This document shows positions 43,355 through 51,508 of a DNA stretch of 64,000 bases, piece by piece. Under the pieces are notes generated by a model, which was not told the DNA's origin, did not search any database, and saw only the letters and a program-made list of their open reading frames with translations. Made by a program: the position numbers and the translations under genes. Each line of letters begins with the position of its first letter. Position 1 is the first letter of the stretch. The stretch covers positions 1 through 64,000 of the forward strand of contig JAUILN010000008.1 in NCBI GenBank assembly GCA_030432695.1, read 5' to 3'. Origin of the DNA: a bacterium (GTDB lineage: Bacteria > Planctomycetota > UBA1135 > UBA2386).

Positions 43355-44374
43355 TCAAAGTCCTCGCCCCACAGGAGCGGAAATCGGATCGGGCGGCTCC
43401 CGCCAGCTGGCCGGGCGGATCGAGGCGGCGACGCGTCGGGTGCTGGTCGGCAGAACGACGGTGCCGGGAATCGCTCGCTCGGCAACGTCTCGGACACGGT
43501 CGGCCCAGTCGCGCATCGAGCCGGCCTTCGGACCCGCTGTCACCGCCTCCCGAGCGCGTCGCACGAACAGCGTCGAGCCACTTCCGGACATGCACGCATC
43601 GCCCTCCCCCGCATGACGAAGGGCATCGCGGAGCTTCGCGAGTTCGGGGCGGATGCGCAGAGCGGGCTCCTCGAGGTCGTTCCGAAACGGGCCGACGGAC
43701 CCATCCGGGCCGCCGAGACCGGGATACGTTACACCGTGGACTTGGCGTTCGAAACCCGTTCCCTCCAGCCTCGCCCGCTCACGGAACACCGCGACGGTCT
43801 CACATCCGAACGGCGGCAGCAGCAGCTGGAACTCCCAGGCGACCGAATCGGGAAGCCGCTCGAGGACCTCACCGACGCCCCGCCCGCGCGCGGTGCCACC
43901 CACCAGGAAGAACGGCACGTCCGCTCCGAGCCCCACTGCCAACGACGCCATCCGTTCGGGCGCGAGGCCGGTCCCGAGCAAGGCGTCGGTGAGGATCAGC
44001 GCGGCGGCGGCATCGGAGCTGCCGCCCCCCAGACCCGCGCCGGCCGGGATCCGCTTGTGCAGGGCGAAGCGCAGACCCCGCGAATCGGGTCGCAGCCCGG
44101 CCGAGTCCAGGACCGCCTGCGCCGCGCGCACCACCAGGTTGTCGTCGCCGGCCACCACCTCGCGACCGACCGCGTCGCCCCCGACCTCGGAGCTCATCTC
44201 CAGGTGCACGCCCGGCTGGTCGCTCCGGCATCCCCAGAGGTCGTCCGCCAGCTCCAGCTCCTGGAACACCGTGTCGAGTTCATGGTAGCCGTCGTCACGA
44301 CGCCGTACCACTTGGAGCCCGAGGTTGAGCTTCGCGGGACAGGCCCGGTGCAGGACCGAGGAACCGGCGTTCAA
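43355..44374 (-). CDS. ispE: 4-diphosphocytidyl-2-C-methyl-D-erythritol kinase
   Basis: The 339-residue GHMP kinase of the non-mevalonate isoprenoid pathway phosphorylates CDP-methylerythritol. It shows AKLNLGLQVVRRRDDGYHELDTVFQ at the start, ATP-binding PAGAGLGGGSSDAAAAL in the middle and GSGSTLFV near the C-terminus. I chose a TTG at 44374, inside a TTGA overlap with the panC stop and with GGAGGG six bases upstream. The longer frame is a shadow of panC. The kinase is slightly longer than the usual 280-310 residues. Confidence 0.9.
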   Translation of the reverse strand: MNAGSSVLHRACPAKLNLGLQVVRRRDDGYHELDTVFQELELADDLWGCRSDQPGVHLEMSSEVGGDAVGREVVAGDDNLVVRAAQAVLDSAGLRPDSRGLRFALHKRIPAGAGLGGGSSDAAAALILTDALLGTGLAPERMASLAVGLGADVPFFLVGGTARGRGVGEVLERLPDSVAWEFQLLLPPFGCETVAVFRERARLEGTGFERQVHGVTYPGLGGPDGSVGPFRNDLEEPALRIRPELAKLRDALRHAGEGDACMSGSGSTLFVRRAREAVTAGPKAGSMRDWADRVRDVAERAIPGTVVLPTSTRRVAASIRPASWREPPDPISAPVGRGL

Positions 44375-45732
44375 ACGCCGCCCTCCAACTCGCCACGACC
44401 GAGCACCGCGTTGTCGAGCAGGCGTGTCGAGGGCTCGCCGAAGCGCACCGCGAGCAGCAGTCGCACCGCGCTCCCGTCGTCCGGCACGACATCGGGTAAC
44501 ACGGCGAGATCCTCCGCGCGGCGACACTCCAGGTAGTCGAGTCGCCCACGCGGCTCCCCGGCGACGATCCGACCCGCGACCCCGAGCAGATCCGCGACCC
44601 GCCGCACTCCGCGCTGCCAGGCCCGGTCCGCCGCGGCGAGGGCATGGAACAAGATCACCGCGGCGGCCCGGTCCTCGGCGCTCAGGTAGACGTTGCGCGA
44701 CGACAGCGCGAGCCCATCAGGCTCGCGGACGATCGCGCACTCGACCAACTCTCCCGACAGACCGAGATCGGCGTGTAGTCGCCGCAAGACCGCCACCTGC
44801 TGCGCGTCCTTCTGGCCGAAGTAGGCCCGGTCGGGCCCGCACAGCGACCAGAGCCGCGCAACCACGGTCGCCACGCCCCGGAAATGACCAGGACGCTCGC
44901 CCCCCTCCAGACCTTCGGCTTCGCCACCGACGTCGACGGTGCTGCAGAAGCCGGTGGGGTACATCGACTCGACCGGCGGCGCGAACACCAGATCGGCACC
45001 TTCCGCTCGACAACGCGCGAGGTCCGCCTCGAACGGGCGAGGGTAGCGCTCCAGGTCCTCGCCGGCACCGAACTGCAGCGGATTGACGAACACCGTCACC
45101 ACTACCCGATCGCACTCCTCACGAGCCCGACGGATCAGCGAGGCGTGGCCGTCGTGCAGAGCACCCATGGTCGGCACCAGACCGACGCGGCAGCCACCTC
45201 GCTGCACCCAGGCCCGGCAGGTGGCGCGCAGCTCCTCGGGATCGGCCACCACCCGCGGACGCTCGGCAGCCGGCGGGAGGTCCGCCTCGGTCACGCCGAG
45301 ATCGGCGAGCGGCGCGAGCACGAAGTCGCGGTCGAGCATGCGCGGGTGGGGCACGCTGAGCAGACGCGCATCGATCCGCTGGTCGCCGTAGGTGAGCAGA
45401 TCCAGATCGAGGGGCCGCGGTCCGTCCCGCACCCCGTCGAAATCGCGACCGGCCTGCCGCTCCAACTCCTTGAACACCGCCAGCAGGGCGAGGGCCGGCA
45501 ACGTCGTCCGCAGCTTCACCGCGCCATTGCGGAAGTCGGCCTGTGAGGGGCCGCCGACCGGTCGGGTCGTGTGCAGCGGCGACCGCGCCAGGACCTCGAC
45601 TCCGGGCACGGCGCCGAGCGCGGCGAGGGCCCGGTCGATCTGCGCGGCCGGGTCCCCGAGGTTGGCACCGACGGCTACCAACACTTCGACGCCGCCTCGC
45701 CGCGGGAATGCGTCTGGCTGTGCTTCGATCAT
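44371..45732 (-). CDS. panC: Fused FolK-PanC (HPPK / pantoate-beta-alanine ligase)
   Basis: The 453-residue fusion has, at residues 1 to about 165, 6-hydroxymethyl-7,8-dihydropterin pyrophosphokinase (VAVGANLGDP, RPLDLDLLTYGD, PHPRMLDRDFVLAPLADL). Residues from about 170 are pantothenate synthetase (VGLVPTMGALHDGHASLIRRA, VFVNPLQFG, RAYFGQKDAQQVAVLRR, LALSSRNVYLS). It thus joins a folate step with the last pantothenate step in one chain. I chose the ATG at 45732; the frame upstream is a shadow of pssA. It overlaps ispE by four bases. Confidence 0.92.
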   Translation of the reverse strand: MIEAQPDAFPRRGGVEVLVAVGANLGDPAAQIDRALAALGAVPGVEVLARSPLHTTRPVGGPSQADFRNGAVKLRTTLPALALLAVFKELERQAGRDFDGVRDGPRPLDLDLLTYGDQRIDARLLSVPHPRMLDRDFVLAPLADLGVTEADLPPAAERPRVVADPEELRATCRAWVQRGGCRVGLVPTMGALHDGHASLIRRAREECDRVVVTVFVNPLQFGAGEDLERYPRPFEADLARCRAEGADLVFAPPVESMYPTGFCSTVDVGGEAEGLEGGERPGHFRGVATVVARLWSLCGPDRAYFGQKDAQQVAVLRRLHADLGLSGELVECAIVREPDGLALSSRNVYLSAEDRAAAVILFHALAAADRAWQRGVRRVADLLGVAGRIVAGEPRGRLDYLECRRAEDLAVLPDVVPDDGSAVRLLLAVRFGEPSTRLLDNAVLGRGELEGGV

Positions 45733-45818
45733 CGACGAGGGCGCTCGCGGCGGACGCGGATACAGGTTCACGGACCCGATGCCTGGCGGAGAGAGTCCGC
45801 GCTCGGGAGCGGTGCCGA

Positions 45819-46769
45819 TCAGTTGCGGCCCGGCACGGTCAGGTCGACCGAGGACGACGACTCGACGCCTTCCCCATCCTGATCCGGCGGATCGACCCGT
45901 CCCCGCCGCACCAGCCGGTAGAGACCGACCACCGGGCCCGACAGCAGGTAGGTGAGCGTGCAGACCAGCAACCCGAGCTGCCACTCGACCGTGCACAAGG
46001 CGATCAGTAGGACCAGCGAGGCGAGCAGCGGGAACGAACCGGCACGCCGCGAGACGAGCAGCCCGAAGGCGTGCGGGTAGGGCAGCTTGCTGACCATCGC
46101 GAGGCCCAGCAGCACCAGCAGGCCGGGCAGCGCGACCACCACATGGTCGAAGATCTCCGGCGGGAACAGCCAGCCGGTGACCACGTTGTTGGTCTCCTTG
46201 CGGCTGCACCAGAACGCCAGCACCGCCGCGACCACCGCCGCAGCACCAGGTGTCGGCAGGCCGCGGAACTCGAGGTGGTCGTCGCCCTCCCCCGCCGCGG
46301 CCTCGACGTTGAAGCGCGCCAGCCGCATCGCGGCGCAGAGCACGTAGACCGCCGCACAGAAGTAATAGACCTTCGGGTGCGGCGGGAGCAGCCCATCGGG
46401 ATTGCCCTCGTAGAGGTTGATCAGCACCTTGGCGCAGAAGGCCGGGGCGACGCCGAAGGTGACCACATCGGCGAGGCTGTCGAGCTGGCCACCGAACGCG
46501 GTGGTCTGGTTGGTCATCCGCGCGACGCGGCCGTCGAGCGCGTCGAAGACCATCGCCAGGAACAGGAAGAACGCCGCGACCTCGAAGTGGCCGAGGACCT
46601 CGGGATTGCGGATCACGTCCGCGGACATGCCCTGCTGCCGCACGACGTCGGTGACCTTCGCCATGGCCAGGAACCCGAAGTACAGGTTGCCGAGCGTGAT
46701 CAGCGAAGGCAGCACCGGCACCGAGCGGAGATCCCGCAGCCGGCGCGGTCGATTGGGTTGCGGCGCCAT
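45819..46769 (-). CDS. pssA: CDP-diacylglycerol-serine O-phosphatidyltransferase
   Basis: The 316-residue integral membrane enzyme makes phosphatidylserine. It carries the CDP-alcohol phosphotransferase signature DALDGRVARMTNQTTAFGGQLDSLAD, that is D-x2-DG-x2-AR-x8-G-x3-D-x3-D (at about residues 77-102). About eight transmembrane helices follow or surround it, and the tail is hydrophilic. No decarboxylase gene is visible next to it. It is the first gene of the minus-strand block and faces a divergent plus-strand gene across 122 bases. Confidence 0.92.
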   Translation of the reverse strand: MAPQPNRPRRLRDLRSVPVLPSLITLGNLYFGFLAMAKVTDVVRQQGMSADVIRNPEVLGHFEVAAFFLFLAMVFDALDGRVARMTNQTTAFGGQLDSLADVVTFGVAPAFCAKVLINLYEGNPDGLLPPHPKVYYFCAAVYVLCAAMRLARFNVEAAAGEGDDHLEFRGLPTPGAAAVVAAVLAFWCSRKETNNVVTGWLFPPEIFDHVVVALPGLLVLLGLAMVSKLPYPHAFGLLVSRRAGSFPLLASLVLLIALCTVEWQLGLLVCTLTYLLSGPVVGLYRLVRRGRVDPPDQDGEGVESSSSVDLTVPGRN

Positions 46770-46891
46770 CGCCGGAATTGTAGCAACCTCGACTGGAGTT
46801 CCCGCAGCAGGGATCCTCGCCGTGAGGATCCACGCCAGATCGAGGCCACAGCCGGCCTGACCCGCGGCGACGGATCTGCGACGATGCCGGT

Positions 46892-47932
46892 ATGGAGCGC
46901 CGAGCCGACGTCGCCTACGTCCGAAGACTGGCCCACGACACCTTGCAACGATCGCCGACCCAGCGGGAGACCCGCAGCAGCGTCGGCATGCCCCTCGAGG
47001 CGGTCGCCCGCCACTTCGTCCGGCTCCGCGAGACCTACGAGCAGTGGCTCGAGGAGGAACTCTACTACTACCTGCTCCTGGATCGCTTCCGGCCCCGCAC
47101 AGACGCCATCGCCGAGCTCCCCGAGCAACTTCGCCGCGGCCGTGCCGACGTGCGGAGCGCCGCCGCCGAGATCCTGCTGTCGACCGGATTCTCGCTGCGC
47201 AACCCCGGTAACGACACGTTCGTCACCGTGGTGCTCGAACAGTGCCTCGGCATGGAGGTCCAGGCACGCGCCAACCAACGGACCCTCGACGCCGGCAAGA
47301 AGATGTACGACGGCGAGAAGGTCAAGCTGCTCGACGGCGAAGGCAGCAGCCAGTCCGACTTCGTCCGGCTGGTGATCGCGCACCGCGATTTTGCGGCCCA
47401 CCTGCTCGACCGGCACCACCAGCGGTTGTTCGGCGAGGGTCTGCCACGCAGCGGCAAGCGCCTGACCCAGGATGCCGAGACGTCGGTCGACCGCGTGCAC
47501 GCGACGCCGTCGGAGTTCTTCACCGTGCTCCAGGAATGGCTCGCCTCGGAGCGGTACGCCGACGCCTGCGCGGTGCGTCGACCGCGCACCGACCGGCAGT
47601 TCGTCCGCTCGCTCTACACCGACCTGCTCGAGCGCCAGCCCGACTACGACGAGATGCGCAACATGCGCAACGCGCTGCAGTCGATGGCCGACTCGACGCC
47701 GTTGCGCGGCGTGCTGGTGAAAGTCGTGCTCGATTCCGGCAAGGCCGCGCTGCCGCCGCTCGTCGCCGGCGAGGAGGACGCGTTCGTCCGCGAGTGCTTC
47801 GAGCGCTACCTCGGACGCAGCCCCGGCCAGGACGAGTCGACCGCCTTCGCGAAGGCCCTGCGCGAGCCCGAGACCCGCTCTGCGCACGTGGTCCGCACGC
47901 TGCTCTCGTCGCCGGAGTACCAGTTCTACTGA
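46892..47932 (+). CDS. DUF4214-like repeat protein
   Basis: The 346-residue soluble protein lacks a signal peptide. Two DUF4214-like segments are visible: FVRSLYTDLLERQPDYDEMRNMRNAL (about 233-258) and FVRECFERYLGRSPGQDESTAFAKAL (about 292-317), the latter ending ARTLLSSPEYQFY-like at the C-terminus. A related pattern occurs at the N-terminus (YVRRLAHDTLQRSPTQRETRSSV). DUF4214 modules occur in surface and adhesion-related proteins; the function is unknown here. It stands alone with gene-free DNA on both sides. Confidence 0.6.
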   Translation: MERRADVAYVRRLAHDTLQRSPTQRETRSSVGMPLEAVARHFVRLRETYEQWLEEELYYYLLLDRFRPRTDAIAELPEQLRRGRADVRSAAAEILLSTGFSLRNPGNDTFVTVVLEQCLGMEVQARANQRTLDAGKKMYDGEKVKLLDGEGSSQSDFVRLVIAHRDFAAHLLDRHHQRLFGEGLPRSGKRLTQDAETSVDRVHATPSEFFTVLQEWLASERYADACAVRRPRTDRQFVRSLYTDLLERQPDYDEMRNMRNALQSMADSTPLRGVLVKVVLDSGKAALPPLVAGEEDAFVRECFERYLGRSPGQDESTAFAKALREPETRSAHVVRTLLSSPEYQFY

Positions 47933-48339
47933 GCTGCTACGTCCGAGAAGCTGCGCGCCCAGCGCTGATTCTCGGAAGGGGTCGATCCAAACAACCCGCG
48001 CAGCGACGCCCCCACCGACCGATCGATCGCGATCGCCCCGGAGCTTTCGGCGGACGTCGGACATTTCCGCGTGTCCCCATCCGTCGCGCGGACACCAATC
48101 GGCCGCGCGGCCGGGGTTCGCCTCGGACGTGCGCGCTCTCGTGGCGCGCGGTGCGACTCGGTGGATGGACGGAAGGCCGAGCCGCACCACTCGCGGGTTC
48201 CGGGTCCTTCGGGATCCGGAACCCGCCTTTCCACCCCGCGACCGATCGGCGCGGACCTGGACTCGAACGGCACCTGCCCCCATCGCCGCACACCGGGTTA
48301 CACTCGTCCGTCGCGGGCTCCCTCCCTCCTCGCTCCCCG
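47933..48339. other. Gene-free interval with terminator
   Basis: About 400 bases hold no credible gene on either strand. The only clear signal is the hairpin at 48194-48225. The first half contains the palindrome CGATCGATCG-like run near 48019-48030 but no other structure I can support. Confidence 0.4.
48194..48230 (+). terminator. UUCG-loop transcription terminator
   Basis: CGGGTTCCGG at 48194-48203 pairs with CCGGAACCCG at 48216-48225. The stem continues through GTCC/GGAT (one G-U pair) to a TTCG tetraloop. CCTTT follows. This is a stable 14-pair intrinsic-terminator-like hairpin that would end plus-strand transcripts from the DUF4214-like gene. Confidence 0.6.
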
Positions 48340-48885
48340 ATGTACCACGGCTCGTTCCCCGATCCCGGTCGTCCGACCCCGGCACCGCTCCAGGCCCGCC
48401 CCAGCCGCCGCACGCTGCTGCGCTACGCGGGTCTGTTCCTGCTCGGCTCTGCCGCCGGTGGCGCCGCGGCCAGCTTGTTCGCACCCGGCTCGACGGTGCA
48501 TCCCGACCCGATCCCGACCGACGCACCGCTGGGCTCCCTCGACTGGGCCCGCTCGCTGGTCCACGCGTCCGACGAGGAACTCCTGCGCGTCGCCGGTGAC
48601 CTCGAGTTCGTGCGCGCCGCCCATCCCGACCAGGGCGACCTGTTGATCCCGCTGTTCGAACGGATCCTGGCGATCGCCGAGTTCGCGGCCGGGCCCGACG
48701 TCGACGTCGCTGCCAGCATCGCGGTACGCTCGATCGCGCGTCTGGGCCAACCCGACTACGCACTCCACGTCAGCGCGCCGCTGGCCGGCCGCGACGACCT
48801 TCCAGCGACCGACGGCCAGCGCGACCGGGTGCTCGACAAGCTGCGTCGCCAACTCCGGACCCGGGAACTGGAGAGCAACCGATGA
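48340..48885 (+). CDS. Tat-signal hypothetical protein
   Basis: The 181-residue product has a twin-arginine leader (SRRTLLRYAGLFLLGSAAGGAAAS, residues 22-45). The mature domain is helical and acidic with HEAT-like pairs (LLRVAGDLEFVRAAHP, IAVRSIARLGQPDYALH). The start ATG at 48340 follows the terminator by 110 bases. Its stop overlaps the next gene by ATGA, so the two are coupled. The exported location is inferred from the leader; the function is unknown. Confidence 0.65.
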   Translation: MYHGSFPDPGRPTPAPLQARPSRRTLLRYAGLFLLGSAAGGAAASLFAPGSTVHPDPIPTDAPLGSLDWARSLVHASDEELLRVAGDLEFVRAAHPDQGDLLIPLFERILAIAEFAAGPDVDVAASIAVRSIARLGQPDYALHVSAPLAGRDDLPATDGQRDRVLDKLRRQLRTRELESNR

Positions 48886-49145
48886 AGCCCCTGGTTCCCG
48901 CCGAGTCTTCACGGTTCCGGATCGATCCCGACCCCCCGGTCGCAGGCCGCAGCCTGTCCGTCACCTACATCGGGCCCGCCGAAGAGGTCGAGTATCAGAT
49001 CGACGACGGCACCGCGGTCCGCGTCCGCCCCGACGAGAACGGTCGGTTCCGGATCGACCCGGTGCCGACCGGCGACGAGATCATGTTCTCCGACCGCTTG
49101 GGCGTGCCCGGCTACCTGCACTCCGACATCGTGGAGGTGCACTGA
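48882..49145 (+). CDS. Small beta-rich hypothetical protein
   Basis: The 87-residue product contains a single small beta-sandwich-like unit (PPVAGRSLSVTYIGPAEEVEYQIDDGTAVRVRPDENGRF) with no leader. The pattern is reminiscent of one immunoglobulin-like or carbohydrate-binding strand set. It overlaps both neighbours (ATGA at the 5' end, TGATG at the 3' end), which supports co-translation with the Tat protein and the secreted protein. Confidence 0.6.
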   Translation: MKPLVPAESSRFRIDPDPPVAGRSLSVTYIGPAEEVEYQIDDGTAVRVRPDENGRFRIDPVPTGDEIMFSDRLGVPGYLHSDIVEVH

Positions 49146-50296
49146 TGCGAGCCCCGCATCGTGTCGCGTTCATCCGGCGACGAATCGGGTGGGTCGGCCT
49201 GGTGCTCGGAGCCCTGGCGACTCCGCTCGCCGCCCAGTCCGGTCGTGGCAACAACTCGTGGCCGATGCACGTGCCCGCACAGTTCGCGGACGCGGACGCA
49301 TCCGGCGTGGCCCTGTGGGCCCTCGCGCCGTTCGAGGCGAGGCGCCAGGTGCTGCTCTCGGCGGTGAGCCTGGGCGACCTGAGCGGCCAGCAACTCGTCG
49401 GCTTGGCCGTACGACGCAACCTCGCCGTCGGAATGGACGCGGTCGGCGGTCGGCTCCATGTTCGGATCGAGGTCTCCGAGACCAGCGTGGAGCCGCGCGA
49501 TGCATCGCCTCGGTTCCGAGACAACGGCAGCGGCCGTCACGGCACGTTCGACGGGATCATCTCGCTGCCCGATCGACCCGCGTTCGGGGACGACCCGGTG
49601 CAGCCCGGCTGGGATGGAGACGACGCCGTCCGGTTCGAGTTCTCGCGGCCGCTCGCGCTCCGCGGTGGGCTGGGACTCTGCATCGAATCGGTCACGACCC
49701 AGGTGCTGGATGCCAACGGCGAGCCGGAACGACCCTATTGGCCGATCGACGCGGTGATTCCGCGGTTCGCGCCCGTGGTGCAAGACCTCGGCGGCAACTG
49801 CCTACAGAGCGACGATCCGATGCCGGCGGGTGTCGCGTCGAACACGCTCGTGCCGGGCAGCACCGCGCGTTTCCACCTCTCGACGCCTGCCGGCCCCGCG
49901 CGCACCGCAGTCCTGAATCTCGGCCTCGGCCTGGGCTCGCAGGGCTTCGATCTCTCCGGACTGGGTGCCCCCGGCTGCATCTCGCACCTGGTCGCACTGA
50001 GCCAGTGGAATCAGGTCCTCGCCCCCTTGCCGGCTCCGGGGCGACGCAACCTTGCGACCTCCGATCTGTGGCTGCCCAACGTGGCCGCGCTCAGCCTCCT
50101 GCCCCTGCGGGTGCAGTGGCTGGTCCTCGACTCGCAGGCCAACGACCTCGGCGTCCAGACCAGCAATGCGTTCGAATTCCGGCTCCCCCTACCGATCGAC
50201 CGTCCGGCTACCTGGATCGAGTCGACCGATCCTCGCGCGTCCTCCGGTCAGATCCTGGCCGGCCGGCAGCCGGTCTTCGAGCTGATCCTGCGCTGA
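49145..50296 (+). CDS. Secreted hypothetical protein
   Basis: The 383-residue product has a signal peptide (FIRRRIGWVGLVLGALATPLAAQSGR, cleavage after AQS or LAA). The mature part is a Trp-poor beta-rich domain without known motifs, with repeated beta turns and the late segment LNLGLGLGSQGFDLSGLGAPGC resembling planctomycete PEP-CTERM-less secreted proteins. It overlaps the preceding gene by one base. It has no enzymatic signature. Confidence 0.65.
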   Translation: MRAPHRVAFIRRRIGWVGLVLGALATPLAAQSGRGNNSWPMHVPAQFADADASGVALWALAPFEARRQVLLSAVSLGDLSGQQLVGLAVRRNLAVGMDAVGGRLHVRIEVSETSVEPRDASPRFRDNGSGRHGTFDGIISLPDRPAFGDDPVQPGWDGDDAVRFEFSRPLALRGGLGLCIESVTTQVLDANGEPERPYWPIDAVIPRFAPVVQDLGGNCLQSDDPMPAGVASNTLVPGSTARFHLSTPAGPARTAVLNLGLGLGSQGFDLSGLGAPGCISHLVALSQWNQVLAPLPAPGRRNLATSDLWLPNVAALSLLPLRVQWLVLDSQANDLGVQTSNAFEFRLPLPIDRPATWIESTDPRASSGQILAGRQPVFELILR

Positions 50297-50307
50297 ATCT
50301 GCCGTCG

Positions 50308-50317
50308 TGATATATCA
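50308..50317. promoter_or_regulatory. Palindrome upstream of XRE regulator
   Basis: A perfect 10-base AT-rich palindrome, TGATATATCA, lies alone in GC-rich DNA, 11 bases after the secreted-protein stop and about 200 bases before the XRE gene. It could be an autoregulatory operator or contain a -10 box. Only position and symmetry support this. Confidence 0.3.
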
Positions 50318-50519
50318 TGGTGCAGGGGATGGTCCGGAACCGGAACCCGGACGGAGACCCTGCCCTCCGCCACGACCGGGCTTCCCACTCTCCCCCGATC
50401 CATCCATCCCTTCCTTCCGTCCCTCGACGCGTCCCGTTCCGCGCCCGCCGCCACGGCTGGCGCCGCAGGGAGGCGTTGGCGGTCCGTATCGGACCGACCT
50501 CATTCCGGAGGCACCCCCC

Positions 50520-51050
50520 GTGGCCAACCTCGGAGTCAAGCTCTTCTACCTGCGCACGCGTGAGCGACGTCTCAGCCAGCAGGAAGCCGCCAACTCGCTC
50601 GGCGTCCGGCAGGCGACCCTCTCCCACCTCGAGCGGGGCAACTCGCATCCCAACCACGACGTGCTCCGCCGCGTCTGCGAATTCTTCGACGTGACGCCGA
50701 CCTGGCTGCTCGACGACGAGCGCGGTGTCGTGCCACGACCGACCGAGCGCTGGTCGCTCCGCAACGCCCTGGTCACGGTCGGCATGCACGTCGAGTGCGG
50801 ACCCGAGCATGTTGCAGACGTCGATGCGCGGCGGCTGGTACGGCTGGCACCTGGTGCGGAGTTCTACGACGAGGAAGCCGCCGAGCTGCGCCGCTCGGCC
50901 GGCAATGCGGACCGCGCCCGCGAGCTGCTGGCCGAACGCGAGGACGACCGCGCCCGCGAAGAAGAGCGACTGCTCGAAGTGCTCCAGCGCGAGCTTCGCG
51001 AACACCCTCGACGCCGCGCACGGATCGCCGAGCAGCACGCGATCGACTGA
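50520..51050 (+). CDS. XRE-family transcriptional regulator
   Basis: The 176-residue product has an N-terminal Cro/CI helix-turn-helix (LGVKLFYLRTRERRLSQQEAANSLGVRQATLSHLERGNSHPNHDVL, residues 3-48) and a FFDVTPTWLLDD tail typical of XRE repressors. A helical, highly charged C-terminal half follows (AERARELLAEREDDRAREEERLLEVLQREL-like), probably for oligomerisation. The GTG start is six bases after GGAGGC. The long 5' region contains the TGATATATCA palindrome. Confidence 0.82.
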   Translation: MANLGVKLFYLRTRERRLSQQEAANSLGVRQATLSHLERGNSHPNHDVLRRVCEFFDVTPTWLLDDERGVVPRPTERWSLRNALVTVGMHVECGPEHVADVDARRLVRLAPGAEFYDEEAAELRRSAGNADRARELLAEREDDRAREEERLLEVLQRELREHPRRRARIAEQHAID

Positions 51051-51133
51051 GTAGCAAGAGTGATCGGGCGGCAAGAGGAACCGAGCCGCGACGGGATCGG
51101 GCCGCAAGAGGGACCGAGCCGCGAAGGCTCGAT

Positions 51134-51397
51134 TCAGCGGGAACGCCGGCGACCGCGCGAGGCACCGGCCAACCGGGCCACGGCGTAGCCCGCGAGTGCC
51201 GCCACGAGTCCGGTCGCGACCAGCGCGCCGACCACCGGCATCTGCTCGTACAGGCGCTGCTCGAGTGCGATCTCGAACTCGACGCCGCCGACTTCGCGGG
51301 AAACGGTCAACGGTCCTGAGATCGCCTCGAGCAGCCCATAGCCGGCGGCAGCCGCGCAGACCGCGGCTCCGAGCACCGACAGGAAAACGGTCTTCAT
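51134..51397 (-). CDS. Small membrane protein
   Basis: The 87-residue product has two predicted transmembrane helices (TVFLSVLGAAVCAAAAGYGLLEAI at the start and VVGALVATGLVAALAGYAVARL near the end) around a short polar loop, and a basic C-terminus. It is not recognised. It lies divergent from the phosphatase-fold gene, from which it is separated by 111 bases. Confidence 0.5.
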   Translation of the reverse strand: MKTVFLSVLGAAVCAAAAGYGLLEAISGPLTVSREVGGVEFEIALEQRLYEQMPVVGALVATGLVAALAGYAVARLAGASRGRRRSR

Positions 51398-51508
51398 GAC
51401 GGCATCGTGCCCGGGAAGCCTGCCCCGGGCCACGCCTTCGGCTCTCCCAGAGGAAGGGTGCTGCCGATACCATCCGGTGTGCCCCTCGACGTGCCTGCGA
51501 GGCCTTCC

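Noticed and set aside
47242..48339. Long plus-strand frame leading into the Tat-signal gene
   Set aside because: It is an out-of-frame shadow of the DUF4214-like gene and crosses the terminator; the Tat leader gives the true start at 48340.
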